Numbered from the stretch's first letter, positions 31,920 to 40,664 are shown. The stretch: 56,259 nt of DNA from Zipacnadum sp036504235 (GCA_036504235.1 DASXVN010000077.1:1-56259), one strand, 5' to 3'. The notes: generated from the sequence alone by a model not told the origin. Made by a program: numbers and translations.

Positions 31920-32702
31920 CTACGCCTTGGCGATCTGCGCCAGTTGCGCGGCCGTATCCCGTACGAACTGCTCGGGGAACTGCTTGTAGGGGGTGACTTC
32001 CGCGGTCAGGTAGCCGTTGTAGCCCACGCCATGCAGCGCGGCCATGATCCGCGGGAAGTCCACGGTGCCCTGCAGCAGCCCCACGAAGCGGTTCTCCTTG
32101 GCGTCGAAATCCTTGATATGGACGGCCCGGATGCGCTTCTTGAGCACCTCGATCCAGTGATGCGGGTAGCCGGTCAGCATGACGTTGCCGGTATCGAAGT
32201 AGGCCTGCACGTAGTCGGACTCGAAGCCATCAATGAAGGTCCGCAACTCCAGCGGGCTCAGCAAGAACCGGTTCCAGACGTTCTCCAGCGCCATGACGAC
32301 GCCGGTTTCCTCGGCCACCGGCAGCAACTCCCGCAGGCTGCGGCCCGCGTTTTCGTAGGCTGCCTTGTAGGAGACGTCCTCGGTAACCACGCCGGGGACG
32401 ACCAGCAGCACCGCGGCGCCGACCGCCTGCGCCTGGCGCAGACCCTGGGCCACGCCTTCCACGCCCTTCTCCCGGATCTCCTCATCGGTGGAGGACAGGG
32501 GAAAATGCCAGTGGGTGGAGCACATGAGGCTGGGGACCTCCAGCCCGGCGTTGTGGGCGAGGTCGCCCACGCGCTGCGCCTCGTCGAGCGTGGGAAACTG
32601 AACCAGCTCAACGCCTTCCAGCCCGGCTTCGCGGGCCAGCGCGAGCCGGCCGGCAACACTTAAGCGGTTGGGCAGACTGCCATAACCAATAGCTATCTTC
32701 AC
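31920..32702 (-). CDS. TIM-barrel sugar phosphate isomerase/epimerase
   Basis: The 260-residue protein belongs to the xylose-isomerase-like TIM barrels. Segments include GLEGVELVQFPTL, VVMALENVWNRFLLSP (metal Glu), VQAYFDTGNVMLTGYP (metal Asp) and RIRAVHIKDFDAKENRFVGLLQG. The end GYNGYLTAEVTPYKQ supplies the last acidic ligand. This resembles hydroxypyruvate-isomerase and keto-sugar epimerase groups; the substrate is not resolved. I chose a GTG at 32702 with AGGAGG seven bases upstream. The longer frame reads into an intergenic repeat. It heads the minus-strand unit that runs to mreD. Confidence 0.88.
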   Translation of the reverse strand: MKIAIGYGSLPNRLSVAGRLALAREAGLEGVELVQFPTLDEAQRVGDLAHNAGLEVPSLMCSTHWHFPLSSTDEEIREKGVEGVAQGLRQAQAVGAAVLLVVPGVVTEDVSYKAAYENAGRSLRELLPVAEETGVVMALENVWNRFLLSPLELRTFIDGFESDYVQAYFDTGNVMLTGYPHHWIEVLKKRIRAVHIKDFDAKENRFVGLLQGTVDFPRIMAALHGVGYNGYLTAEVTPYKQFPEQFVRDTAAQLAQIAKA

Positions 32703-32826
32703 AGAGGGGCCTCCTGCCAGAATTTGAGATTCCGCGGCCGGAGGACTGGCGGCTCCTCTCCGGCTACTGCGCTTACCACAACCGGGCCTTTCCCTGCGGT
32801 ACGGGAAAAACCTCTTTTGGGTCAGT

Positions 32827-32959
32827 GGAGGGGCCGCATACGAGGGAGTCTGCAGAGCAGACTCCACGAAGTATCCGGCCCGGGGTTAGCGGTAACCATG
32901 GGCCGGATGCTTCCGTGCGCCCGACGCAGACGTCGGTCGTACTCGCATGCGGCCCCTCC
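32827..32959. repeat. Long cruciform repeat (GGAGGGGCCGCAT type)
   Basis: Outer arms 32827-32839 / 32947-32959 form 13 bp plus CGAG/CTCG after one mismatch. Side hairpin 1 is GGAGTCTGC-AGA-GCAGACTCC (9 bp). Inner arms ATCCGGCCC / GGGCCGGAT extend to CGAAG/CTTCCG. Side hairpin 2 is CCGACG-CAGA-CGTCGG. It fills the 284-base gap between the epimerase and TPR genes. A partial second copy lies at 56200-56259. Confidence 0.88.
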
Positions 32960-32986
32960 CGCCGCCTCCCTGGCCCTCGCCCGCCG

Positions 32987-34084
32987 CTACCCCGAGCGGA
33001 CGACGGGATTCCACCAGAAGCTCTGAAACAGGTACTGCCGGAGGGCGGCGGCCGTGGGATTGGGGTAGCTCTGGGCGAAGTTGACCTGCGCCTCGCGGAT
33101 TACATTGGCCCGGAAGGCTTGCAGGTTGTTGCTGCGGTGGTCGCTGCCGGGCACGGTGGTGATGGCTCGCAGGGTCACGGCCGTGATCCCCCGGTCGGCG
33201 GCGAGGGCGGCCACCGCCACCTTGTACGCCTGCTCGATCACCGTGTCAGTCAGCCGAGCGGCCGGCAGTGAATCCGGCAGGCGGAAGGTGATCATGCAGT
33301 AGGCTTGATAGGGGTCCATCATCACCGCGACGTCGCCGGACATGCTCTGTCCGTTGGGCCAGGTCAGGGCGCTGACCGCCCGAGCGATAAGGAAGTCCTC
33401 ATCGGTGGCGGGCACGGTCATTTCGCGGGTGATGATCACCGGCGCCGGGGTGCCGGAGGGCGTGACCCCGGGCTGCGCGCGCACGCCACTGCCCGCAGTG
33501 CCGGGACGGGTCGGGGCGGGCGGCGTCACCCCCACGGAGGTGCCCCCCGCGGCGGGCGTCGTCGCCATGGTGCCGAGGGTGGTTCCGGGAGTCGTCGGCG
33601 GGGGCGGCCCTCCGAGGGAGAGCGCCGGGGCCACGCGCGGCCGCGGGGCGGAACTAAGCGCCAGCAGCGCCAAAACCACGGCCAGGACGACCACGATCGC
33701 GGACCCGATGAAGATGCCGCGCACCCGCATCCGCTGGCGGTGCAAGTCGGCCACGGGAACCGGAGCCGGGAGGGGCGCGGCGGCCGGGGTGGCGCGGACG
33801 TGGGTCTGGGCGGCGAGACGCCGCTCCCCGACGGCGGCGCCGGCGCCGAGTTGCTCGGCCAGGGTATACCATTCCACCGCCTCCGGCCAGAGTTGCCGCG
33901 CGGCGTAGACGTCGCCCATCAGGGCGTGGGCCTCGGCGTCATTGGGGTAGGTGCGCAGGAGCCGCGCACAGCGGTCCGCGGCACCGTTCAGGTCCCGCTG
34001 CTCCAGCAGCAGCCGCACCTCCGCGTAGCCGTCGCGCACGTTGGAGCTCAGATTTCCGCCTGCCAGCCGCCGGTCGTCGCTCAC
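32987..34084 (-). CDS. TPR-containing single-pass membrane protein
   Basis: The 365-residue protein starts at GTG 34084 with GAGGAGG upstream. A TPR-like pair of helices (about residues 15-75, LLRTYPNDAEAHALMGDVYAA) lies in the cytosol. One membrane helix follows (about 120-145, GIFIGSAIVVVLAVVLALLAL). Then a Pro/Thr/Gly-rich linker of about 80 residues and a C-terminal extracytosolic domain of about 130 residues. That domain holds TWPNGQSMSGDVAVMMDPYQ and FWWNPVVRSG, which I cannot assign. The TPR-TM-linker design resembles envelope scaffold proteins. It follows the GNAT gene by 19 bases. Confidence 0.75.
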   Translation of the reverse strand: MSDDRRLAGGNLSSNVRDGYAEVRLLLEQRDLNGAADRCARLLRTYPNDAEAHALMGDVYAARQLWPEAVEWYTLAEQLGAGAAVGERRLAAQTHVRATPAAAPLPAPVPVADLHRQRMRVRGIFIGSAIVVVLAVVLALLALSSAPRPRVAPALSLGGPPPPTTPGTTLGTMATTPAAGGTSVGVTPPAPTRPGTAGSGVRAQPGVTPSGTPAPVIITREMTVPATDEDFLIARAVSALTWPNGQSMSGDVAVMMDPYQAYCMITFRLPDSLPAARLTDTVIEQAYKVAVAALAADRGITAVTLRAITTVPGSDHRSNNLQAFRANVIREAQVNFAQSYPNPTAAALRQYLFQSFWWNPVVRSG

Positions 34085-34103
34085 CAGGGCCTCCTCTTCG
34101 ACT

Positions 34104-34574
34104 CTACAAATCCTTCTCCATCCGATAGCGCGAGATGTGGTAGCCGGACCGTTCATACAAGCTCACCGCGGTCTCGTTCACCACGGTTACGTCCAGCGAG
34201 GTCCGGCCCACGCCCAGCGCGCGCATCCAGTCCTCCGCACAGGTCAGCAGCCGCGCACCCCAGCCCTGGCCCCGGGCCTCGGGGGCCACGTAGAGGTTCT
34301 TCACGTAGCCCAGCCGGTCGTCCACTAGCGTGGCGATCACGGCCGCCCAGATGAAGCCGAACACCTCGCCGCCGTCCTCCAGCACCCAGATGCCCTCAAA
34401 AGGGCTGCGCACGGCCTGCCGCAGTTGCCGCTCATAGTCGGCCAGAAACTCGCCGTCCACGCGAAAACCCGGGAAGTTCCGCTCATAGACCTCATACTGG
34501 AACTCCAGCACCCGCGCGAGGTGATCGCGCCAGCGAAAGGCCTTGACGGCCGGAAGTCGTTCTACCGCTGCCAA
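34104..34574 (-). CDS. GNAT family N-acetyltransferase
   Basis: The 156-residue protein has the GNAT core. GFIWAAVIATLVDDRLGYVKNLYVAPEARGQGWGARLL contains the R/QxxGxG/A acetyl-CoA loop (ARGQGWGA). VNETAVSLYERSGY is motif B. It acetylates an amine of unknown identity, either a small molecule or a protein N-terminus. The stop-to-start distances to both neighbours (4 and 19 bases) put it in a compact operon with DUF1232 and TPR genes. Confidence 0.9.
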   Translation of the reverse strand: MAAVERLPAVKAFRWRDHLARVLEFQYEVYERNFPGFRVDGEFLADYERQLRQAVRSPFEGIWVLEDGGEVFGFIWAAVIATLVDDRLGYVKNLYVAPEARGQGWGARLLTCAEDWMRALGVGRTSLDVTVVNETAVSLYERSGYHISRYRMEKDL

Positions 34575-34577
34575 ACT

Positions 34578-34898
34578 CTAGCCCCCCTCATCAATCAAGC
34601 GCACGTGCTCCTGCACCACCCGCGGCGGACACAGGCTCATGAAGAGCTGCGACGCCATCGCCATCACCAGCAGGTCGTCCACCCAGCCCAGCCCGATCAG
34701 CGGGAAATCCGGGATCAGGTCCACCGGGCTGACGAAATACAGCACCCCAGCCAGCAGGATCGCCTTGGCCGGCAGACTGACGCGCGGGTCGCGCAGCAGT
34801 CGCCAGTGCAGGCGCACCACATTAGGAAAGTGGACGCCGAAACGCCACACCGTCGCCGGATCGCGCTGCGCCAGGTTGGTCAGGAAGCGTAGGTTCAT
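34578..34898 (-). CDS. DUF1232 (YkvA-like) membrane protein
   Basis: The 106-residue protein carries the DUF1232 motif: RLLRDPRVSLPAKAILLAGVLYFVSPVDLIPDF, then GLGWVDDLLVMAMA. SPVDLIPDF and the following Asp pair are the family hallmark. It is a small inner-membrane protein of unknown function. It sits 4 bases upstream of the GNAT gene. Confidence 0.92.
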   Translation of the reverse strand: MNLRFLTNLAQRDPATVWRFGVHFPNVVRLHWRLLRDPRVSLPAKAILLAGVLYFVSPVDLIPDFPLIGLGWVDDLLVMAMASQLFMSLCPPRVVQEHVRLIDEGG

Positions 34899-34957
34899 GT
34901 TCCTCGGGGCCTACTGGTAGTTTACCCGCCGGCGGACCGTCCAACCCGCCGGAACCG

Positions 34958-35986
34958 CTAGTCCTGCAAACTGACGACCGCCTTGACCATCTCGCGGCGA
35001 TTCACCGCGGCGAACGCCTCGGTGATCTCCTCTAAGGGATAAACGCGCTGCGGGTCGTAGAAGTTCTTGGCGACCAGTTGCCCTTCCTGCACCAAGCGCA
35101 GGACCATGTCGCTGCTTTCCTCCTCGGCGTAGCTGCCGTCGAAGAAGGTAAAGGGCCCCGGCGCCAGGTGCGGAGCGATCGTCACGCTGAAGTAGTCGTC
35201 CACCCCGTAGGACTCCACCGCGCCGCCGGGCTTGACCAGGGGCAGCACCCGGTCCAGTTGCCCCTGCTTGCCGACCGCGTCAATGATGAAGTCAAACCCC
35301 TCCGCATAGTCCGCGCGGATCGCCTCGGCGAGGTCCTCCGTGCGGTAGTCATAGACCCCCGCCGCGCCCAGTTTGCGCGCCAGCTCAAAGCGGCCGGGGC
35401 TGCCCACCACGACGATCTCACGGGCCAGCAGAATCGCCGCGTGGTTGACAAAGGACAGGCCCACGCCGCCCGTGCCTACCACCAGCACTCGCGAGTTGTA
35501 GCCCACCCCCAGCCGGGTGATGTTGCTGAAGGTCTCGCGCCAGTTGATGATCAGAGTGGAGTCCGCCGGGTCAAAGCCCGCCGGCAGCACCTGGTTCATG
35601 CGCCAGAAGACCCAGCCGTCGTTGGCCACGCCGTCCGCCTCCATCGCCCGGTAGTCGCGCACGATTCCGCGCTGGGCAAAGCCGCCCCAGCCGGTCTGCA
35701 GACCCACCTCGGGATGGGGTGTAGCCCCGGCCCGCGTGACCAGATCGCCGGGGCGGAAGTTGCGCACCTTCGCGCCCAGTTGCGTCACCCGGCCGATGGA
35801 CTCGTGCCCCAGGATGGTGGGGTATTCCATGCCGAAGGGGAAGTTCCCCGCGATCAGGTGACCGTCCGTGGCGGTGCAGGTGGCGCAAAACAGAATGTCA
35901 CAAAGCGCATCATAGGGGCCCATGACCGGCTCAGGCACCTCGCGCACGACCAGAACTCCCGGACTCTCGACTACGGCTGCTTTCAT
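34958..35986 (-). CDS. Zinc-type medium-chain alcohol dehydrogenase
   Basis: The 342-residue MDR-family oxidoreductase has catalytic-zinc ligands in CATCTATDGH and GHESIGRVTQLGAKVRNFRPGDLV. The Rossmann nucleotide loop is VLVVGTGGVGLSFVNHAA. The usual structural-zinc lobe with four cysteines is missing, so this is a single-zinc member like some sorbitol or threonine dehydrogenase relatives. It likely oxidises a polyol or sugar alcohol with NAD(P). It lies 11 bases after the aldo/keto reductase gene, so both probably act on the same carbon source. Confidence 0.88.
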   Translation of the reverse strand: MKAAVVESPGVLVVREVPEPVMGPYDALCDILFCATCTATDGHLIAGNFPFGMEYPTILGHESIGRVTQLGAKVRNFRPGDLVTRAGATPHPEVGLQTGWGGFAQRGIVRDYRAMEADGVANDGWVFWRMNQVLPAGFDPADSTLIINWRETFSNITRLGVGYNSRVLVVGTGGVGLSFVNHAAILLAREIVVVGSPGRFELARKLGAAGVYDYRTEDLAEAIRADYAEGFDFIIDAVGKQGQLDRVLPLVKPGGAVESYGVDDYFSVTIAPHLAPGPFTFFDGSYAEEESSDMVLRLVQEGQLVAKNFYDPQRVYPLEEITEAFAAVNRREMVKAVVSLQD

Positions 35987-35997
35987 CTTTGCGCCTC

Positions 35998-36963
35998 CTA
36001 TTTGGATTCCTGTCCGAACGGCATTCCATAGGGCTCCTCATACGGCCGGAAGGGCACCATCAGGTAGATCTCCCGCAGCGCCGCCAGCACCTCCGCCGGC
36101 AACGGCCCCTTCTCGACCGCCGCCACGTTCTGCTCGACTTCCGCAATGGACTTCGCCCCCATCAGCACCGCGGAGACGTCCGGGTTCGAGAGCACCCAAC
36201 GCAGCGCCACCTCGGTGATCGGCAGGTTGATCTCGTCGAGGTAGCTGTACAGCGCCTGGAACTGTCGGCGGCGGGGCAGATTCAGCCAGGGAGCGTTGTT
36301 GACCTCGTCATCGAACCGCGCCGACAGCCAGCCCTGCTGGAGCGGCGAGCCGCAGACGATCCCCATGCCCAGCCCGGCCGCCGTCGGCAGCACTTCCCAC
36401 TCCGCCTCGCGCCACAGCAGGCTGTACTGGAAAGCGGTCAGCACCACGTCGAAGTTCCCGGTCGCCAGCACCCTCGCCATGGGATACGGGGTAGTTCCGG
36501 CCGCCCCGATGAATCGCGTCAGGCCCTGAGCCTTCGCCTCCTGCAGCACCTCCAGCACCGGCCCGCTGTAGTTCACCTTGTCGGTCCACCAGTCGAAGTA
36601 GTCCGGCCGATCCGGCTCGTGGATCATCAGCATGTCGATCTGCTCGCGCCCCAGCCGCGCCATACTGGCCTCGAGGGCCCGCCACAGGAAGTCCTTGTTC
36701 TGCGGCTCGAAAGGTTCGGGCTGGTATCCGAACTTGGTGGAGATAATCACCGGCTGGGTCACGCCCCGCAGCGCGTCCCCGATGACCGACTCGCTGTCCA
36801 TATACCCCGGCGCGGTGTCGATGTAATTGACGCCCAGTTCCAGGGCCCGGTGAATTACCTCAATACCGTTCGCCCGCTCGTTGGCATAGTTGGAGACGAA
36901 CAACCCCCCCAGCGCCAGTTCGCTGACCTGCATTCCCGTCTTGCCCAAAGTACGCAGTTTCAT
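35998..36963 (-). CDS. Aldo/keto reductase
   Basis: The 321-residue (beta/alpha)8 oxidoreductase shows the catalytic tetrad: Asp and Tyr in NYIDTAPGYMDSE, Lys in IISTKFGY and His in MLMIHEPDRPDYFD. The C-terminal NADP-binding part is SNPDVSAVLMGAKSIAEVEQN. The family reduces sugar aldehydes and ketones with NADPH. L-fucose or galactose dehydrogenase-type AKRs have a similar opening (KLRTLGKTGMQVSELALGG), so the substrate is open. Upstream, a 297-base gap holds palindromic repeats. Confidence 0.92.
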   Translation of the reverse strand: MKLRTLGKTGMQVSELALGGLFVSNYANERANGIEVIHRALELGVNYIDTAPGYMDSESVIGDALRGVTQPVIISTKFGYQPEPFEPQNKDFLWRALEASMARLGREQIDMLMIHEPDRPDYFDWWTDKVNYSGPVLEVLQEAKAQGLTRFIGAAGTTPYPMARVLATGNFDVVLTAFQYSLLWREAEWEVLPTAAGLGMGIVCGSPLQQGWLSARFDDEVNNAPWLNLPRRRQFQALYSYLDEINLPITEVALRWVLSNPDVSAVLMGAKSIAEVEQNVAAVEKGPLPAEVLAALREIYLMVPFRPYEEPYGMPFGQESK

Positions 36964-37058
36964 GGTGCGTATCGCCTTTCCGTGTCAAGTTTGACTTGTG
37001 ATGACCCGCCCGCCGTTTCCGCATAGGGGCGCGTGTCTTCGCGGTGTAGCCTCGGTGG

Positions 37059-37158
37059 CACCGGCGTCTCGCCGGTGTCCCCCTCTCGCTAGTCGCCCTC
37101 CTCGCCGTTCGCCCTTGCCGTGCTCCCCCTCTCCCAAGGTCTGCCGCGGGAGAGGGGG
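37059..37158. repeat. Repeat cluster: CACCGGC-GTCTC-GCCGGTG hairpin plus CCCTCTCCC hairpin
   Basis: 37059-37077 is CACCGGC-GTCTC-GCCGGTG. 37125-37158 is an 11-bp stem CCCCCTCTCCC / GGGAGAGGGGG with a loop containing GTCTGC. Both occupy the gap between the aldo/keto reductase and the URO-D-like gene. I see no coding sequence here. Confidence 0.85.
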
Positions 37159-37260
37159 CCGGGGGGCCTGTCCGCCGTAGCTTCAGCGAAGGCGGGTGAG
37201 GTGAGACTGGCGCCTGCCTCGGTCTTCCGCCCCTACGGGAAACGACGCCACGTCCTCCCG

Positions 37261-38316
37261 CTAGTAATACCCGTACTCCTCGACGGCCTCCAGGAAGGCC
37301 AGGATGTTCTCCCAGGGCACTTCCGGCTCCAACACGTGCGTGGGGGCCAGGAACAGCCCGCCGCCTTGGCCGACGGTCTCGATCAGGTGCTTGACGGTGG
37401 CTTTCATCTCCGCCGGGGTGCCGAAGGGGAAGGTGGTCTGCGTCCCCACACAGCCCCAGAAAGCCAGGTCCCGGCCATACTCCTGCTTGGCCCAGGCCGG
37501 GTCAATACACTCCGGCTGCACCGGGTTGAGAATGTCCAGGCCCATGTCAATCAGGTCCGGGATGATCTCCTGAATCTTGCCGTCGCTGTGGTAGAAGATT
37601 TGCACGTCGGGATTGAGCGACTTGGCCAGCGCCCAGACCTCGGCCCAGCGCGGCTTGAGCCACCGGCGCCAGGTGGCGGGGCTCATCATCAGCCGGTCCT
37701 GCATGCCCACATCGTCGCCGCAGGAAATCGAGTCCACCCCCGCCTTGACCAGCTCGCGGGTAACGGTCAGCTTGATCGCGGTGATCTTATCCAGCAAGAA
37801 CCCGGCCTGCGCGGGGTCCTCCAGGAACTGCATCATCAGCTTGGGCATGGAGGTAATCGCCCAGGCGACCTCCCAGATATGACCAACGCCCCCGATGACG
37901 TATTTGCCCTCCTCGTGCAGCCGCGCGACCTCCGCGGGGAGGTGCGAGTAGCGCGCCGGGTCCTCGTAGACCGGCCACGGGTACTCCTGCAGATCGCTCA
38001 GGTTCGTCTCGTGGTCGAGGGGGTACTGCTTCTTCGTGAAGTGGAAGAAGCTGCCGGGGAGGTCCACCTCGCCCATTTCCCCGACGCGCGCGCCCTCGGG
38101 AATCCCCTCCGGGTGGTAGCGAGTGAAGTCGGTCTTGGTCGCCGTCGGCTTAAAGCCGGCCCAGCCCTCCCCGAAGTTCCAATACTCCGCCGGGTTCTCG
38201 GCGCCGGTCTTCTCCTTGAAGATCTCCAGCAGCGCCGGAGTAAAACCGAAGTCGCAAGGCACGCGGTCCGGCTCCTGGCGGTTCATGGCGGTAAAGATAC
38301 GTTCGCGTCCGGTCAT
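37261..38316 (-). CDS. Uroporphyrinogen decarboxylase (URO-D) family protein
   Basis: The 351-residue protein has the URO-D/MtaA TIM-barrel pattern: MTGRERIFTAMNRQEPDRVPCDFG at the start, VGHIWEVAWAITSM, GVDSISCGDDVGMQDRLMMSP, IFYHSDGKIQEIIPDLIDMGLDILNPVQPEC and a GTPAEMKATVKHLIETVG end. It lacks the heme-enzyme context and resembles methyltransferase-like members found in polysaccharide degraders. HSDGK replaces the HxCG zinc site of MtaA, so zinc thiolate methyl transfer is doubtful. I chose ATG 38316; the longer frame reads a repeat. Confidence 0.85.
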   Translation of the reverse strand: MTGRERIFTAMNRQEPDRVPCDFGFTPALLEIFKEKTGAENPAEYWNFGEGWAGFKPTATKTDFTRYHPEGIPEGARVGEMGEVDLPGSFFHFTKKQYPLDHETNLSDLQEYPWPVYEDPARYSHLPAEVARLHEEGKYVIGGVGHIWEVAWAITSMPKLMMQFLEDPAQAGFLLDKITAIKLTVTRELVKAGVDSISCGDDVGMQDRLMMSPATWRRWLKPRWAEVWALAKSLNPDVQIFYHSDGKIQEIIPDLIDMGLDILNPVQPECIDPAWAKQEYGRDLAFWGCVGTQTTFPFGTPAEMKATVKHLIETVGQGGGLFLAPTHVLEPEVPWENILAFLEAVEEYGYY

Positions 38317-38344
38317 GGGTGATGTGACTCCTCTCGTCTCGTTT

Positions 38345-38420
38345 CCGGTGGCACCGGCGTCTCGCCGGTGTTCCCCTCTGGTTGCGTCTCCCGACACCGG
38401 CGAGACGCCGGTGCCACCGG
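38345..38420. repeat. Perfect 27-bp inverted repeat of the CACCGGC hairpin type
   Basis: 38345-38371 and 38394-38420 are exact reverse complements over 27 bases, separated by 22 bases. Each arm itself contains CACCGGC-GTCTC-GCCGGTG. It lies between the beta-helix and URO-D-like genes. Confidence 0.93.
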
Positions 38421-38437
38421 GAGACGGCCGCCCCGCC

Positions 38438-39652
38438 CTACCCGGGCCGCTCGTCCACTACGTCTACCTCGGCTTCGATCTGATTGTTCGCCATCTCTAG
38501 GTCCAAAACGCGCGAGCAGATCCGAATCCCCGGCTTGCCGGGCGCTGCGTGAATCTCATTGTCGCGAATCACTGTGCCCCGCACCTCACCGTCCAGGTCA
38601 ATCTCCGCGCGTCCCTCGCTCTGGCAGTTGTGCAGCAGACGATTGCCCAGCAGTTGCACGTTGTGCGCTGCGGTGGGCTCGTCCAGGTCGCGGAAGTAGA
38701 CCCCCGCCCCGCCGTTGTCCTGAATCAGGCAGCCGCGCACGATCTGGTCGGTGTCGCGGTTGCCGATGCTCAGCCCGTGCCCCACGTTGGCGCTGAATTC
38801 GGAGTCCTCCAGGACGCCGTCGGTGGCGCGCACGCAGTAGAACAGGCCGTCCGCGCCGTTATTGGCGGAGACCAGTCGCCGCATCTGGAAGCGCAGGCTT
38901 CCCGAGCCGGGATGGAAGCCGGTGCCGGAGTTCCCCAGGCTGCGGACCCCCTCAAAGACCGGGTCGGAGCACTGCTGGAAGCTCACGCCGTCGCCGTTGA
39001 CGTCCTGCACGGTCACGTCGCCCACGTAGGTCTGCCGGCAGCCGATCAGGTACAGCCCGCCGCCGCGGCAGCCGTCAATCGGCGGATTCTCGGACTGGTT
39101 GCCCTCCAGCAGCAGCCCCACGGCCGCCGCTTCCTCCACGTTCACGCCGCTGATCAGCGGGTAAACGCTGGTCACGAGCGCGTTGCGGCATCGGCCATAG
39201 TCGTAAAAGATCGCCCGGCTCAGGCCGAAGCGGTCTCCGTCGCGATACAGCAGCGTCGCCACGGTCCGCGCAAAGCCGCCGGTGTTGTCATCGTAGATGT
39301 ACACGCCCATCCCGGGGCGGAACTTGTCCGGCTCCGCCAGGGAGACGTCCCAGTGCCCGTAGGCGATATCGGTGGACAGCGCGGAGCTGACCGCCGGGGG
39401 CTTGAGCAGCACCGTGTCGGCCCCCGCGCCCCGGACGGTCACGTGCGAGCGCAGGTGCAGGCTGTCGTGCATCAGGTAGGTGCCCGGCTGAACCTCCACC
39501 TGGCCGCCGCCCACGCCCGCCACGTAGTCCACCGCCGCCTGCAGGGCGACATTGTCCTCGCCGCGAATCGTCGCGCCCCGGGCCGGGCCGACCGAGATCG
39601 TCAGAGGGTTCGGGTGCCCCTCCCGCCACTGTCCCATGCTCATGCGTATCAC
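38438..39652 (-). CDS. Right-handed parallel beta-helix protein
   Basis: The 404-residue protein is a single-stranded right-handed beta-helix. It opens with a pectate-lyase-3-like cap (DNVALQAAVDYVAGVGGGQVEVQPGTYLM), then coils rich in Asn and Gly ladders (ANVGHGLSIGNRDTDQIVRGCLIQDNGGAGVYFRD). There is no signal peptide, which is odd for a polysaccharide-acting beta-helix. It may act on imported oligosaccharides or use another export route. The catalytic site was not identified. It is divergent from the NmrA-like gene. Confidence 0.85.
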   Translation of the reverse strand: MIRMSMGQWREGHPNPLTISVGPARGATIRGEDNVALQAAVDYVAGVGGGQVEVQPGTYLMHDSLHLRSHVTVRGAGADTVLLKPPAVSSALSTDIAYGHWDVSLAEPDKFRPGMGVYIYDDNTGGFARTVATLLYRDGDRFGLSRAIFYDYGRCRNALVTSVYPLISGVNVEEAAAVGLLLEGNQSENPPIDGCRGGGLYLIGCRQTYVGDVTVQDVNGDGVSFQQCSDPVFEGVRSLGNSGTGFHPGSGSLRFQMRRLVSANNGADGLFYCVRATDGVLEDSEFSANVGHGLSIGNRDTDQIVRGCLIQDNGGAGVYFRDLDEPTAAHNVQLLGNRLLHNCQSEGRAEIDLDGEVRGTVIRDNEIHAAPGKPGIRICSRVLDLEMANNQIEAEVDVVDERPG

Positions 39653-39791
39653 CCTTCGGCAGACTTGTTCGTTGCGACAGGCTGTTCCCTGCCGAGAGGC
39701 CGACTCCCTCCCCGGCCCCGATGAACGTGTGGCCGGGTTGCTGCGTCCTTGAGCGTATCACGAGGCAAGCAATTCCCAGGGAGGCAATTAC

Positions 39792-40664
39792 ATGAGCGAC
39801 AAACCCGGAATCATTCTGGTGACCGGCGCCACCGGCAAGCAGGGCGGCGCTACGGCCCGGCACCTGCTGGCCAGCGGCTGGCCGCTGCGCGCGCTGACCC
39901 GAGACCCCGCCAAGCCGGCGGCCCAGGCCCTCGCGGCCCAGGGCGTAGAGCTAATGGAGGGCTACATGGAGGACCCCGACGCCCTGGCGAGAGCCATGGC
40001 CGGAGTCTACGGCGTCTTCAGCGTGCAAAACACCTGGACCGCCGGGGTGGAGGGCGAGCTGGAGGAAGGGCGCGCGGTGGTGGACGCCGCCCAGGCCGCC
40101 GGGGTCCAGCACGTGGTCTACACCTCGGTGGGCGGCGCCGAGCGCAGCACCGGCATCCCCCATTTCGACAGCAAGTACGAGCTGGAGGAATACCTGTGCG
40201 CCAGCGGCCTGGCCTGGACGATCCTCCGCCCCGTGTTCTTCATGGACAACCTGCTCAGCCCTGAAAACCGTAAGATGATCGACGCGGGTACTTTCCTGTT
40301 CGGCCTGCCCGAGGACACGCCCCTGCAGATGGTGGCGGTGGACGACATCGGCGCCTTCGCCGCGATGGCCTTCGACCGCGCGGCGGAGTTCGTGGGCAAG
40401 GCGCACGAGCTGGCCGGCGACGAACTGACCATGCCCGCCGCGGTCGCCAAGCTGGGCGCGGCGCTGGGGCAGGAGGTCAAATACGCCCAGTTGCCGCTGG
40501 ACACGATCCGCGCGCAGAATGAGGACTGGGCGATCATGCTGGAGTGGTTCATCCGGCACGGCTACGAGGCCAACATCGAGGTGCTGCGGGACCTGTACCC
40601 GGGCCTCAAGGATTTCGACGCCTGGGTAGCCAGCGTCAACTGGTGCGACTGGACGGCGGGGTAG
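39792..40664 (+). CDS. NmrA-like NAD(P)-binding Rossmann protein (atypical SDR)
   Basis: The 290-residue protein begins with the dinucleotide motif ILVTGATGKQGGATARHLLASG, as in NmrA/HSCARG-type atypical short-chain dehydrogenases. GVYGVFSVQNTW, HVVYTSVGGAE, HFDSKYELEEYL and TILRPVFFMDN are also typical. The YxxxK catalytic pair is altered, so it may sense NADP(H) or redox state rather than catalyse. GGGAGGC precedes the start. It is followed by a methionine sulfoxide reductase gene after a 355-base repeat-filled gap, which fits a redox theme only loosely. Confidence 0.88.
   Translation: MSDKPGIILVTGATGKQGGATARHLLASGWPLRALTRDPAKPAAQALAAQGVELMEGYMEDPDALARAMAGVYGVFSVQNTWTAGVEGELEEGRAVVDAAQAAGVQHVVYTSVGGAERSTGIPHFDSKYELEEYLCASGLAWTILRPVFFMDNLLSPENRKMIDAGTFLFGLPEDTPLQMVAVDDIGAFAAMAFDRAAEFVGKAHELAGDELTMPAAVAKLGAALGQEVKYAQLPLDTIRAQNEDWAIMLEWFIRHGYEANIEVLRDLYPGLKDFDAWVASVNWCDWTAG

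Noticed and set aside
36984..36995. GTCAA-GT-TTGAC inverted repeat upstream of the aldo/keto reductase, possible operator
   Set aside because: The half-sites are only five bases and no matching regulator is nearby; such a motif is expected by chance.
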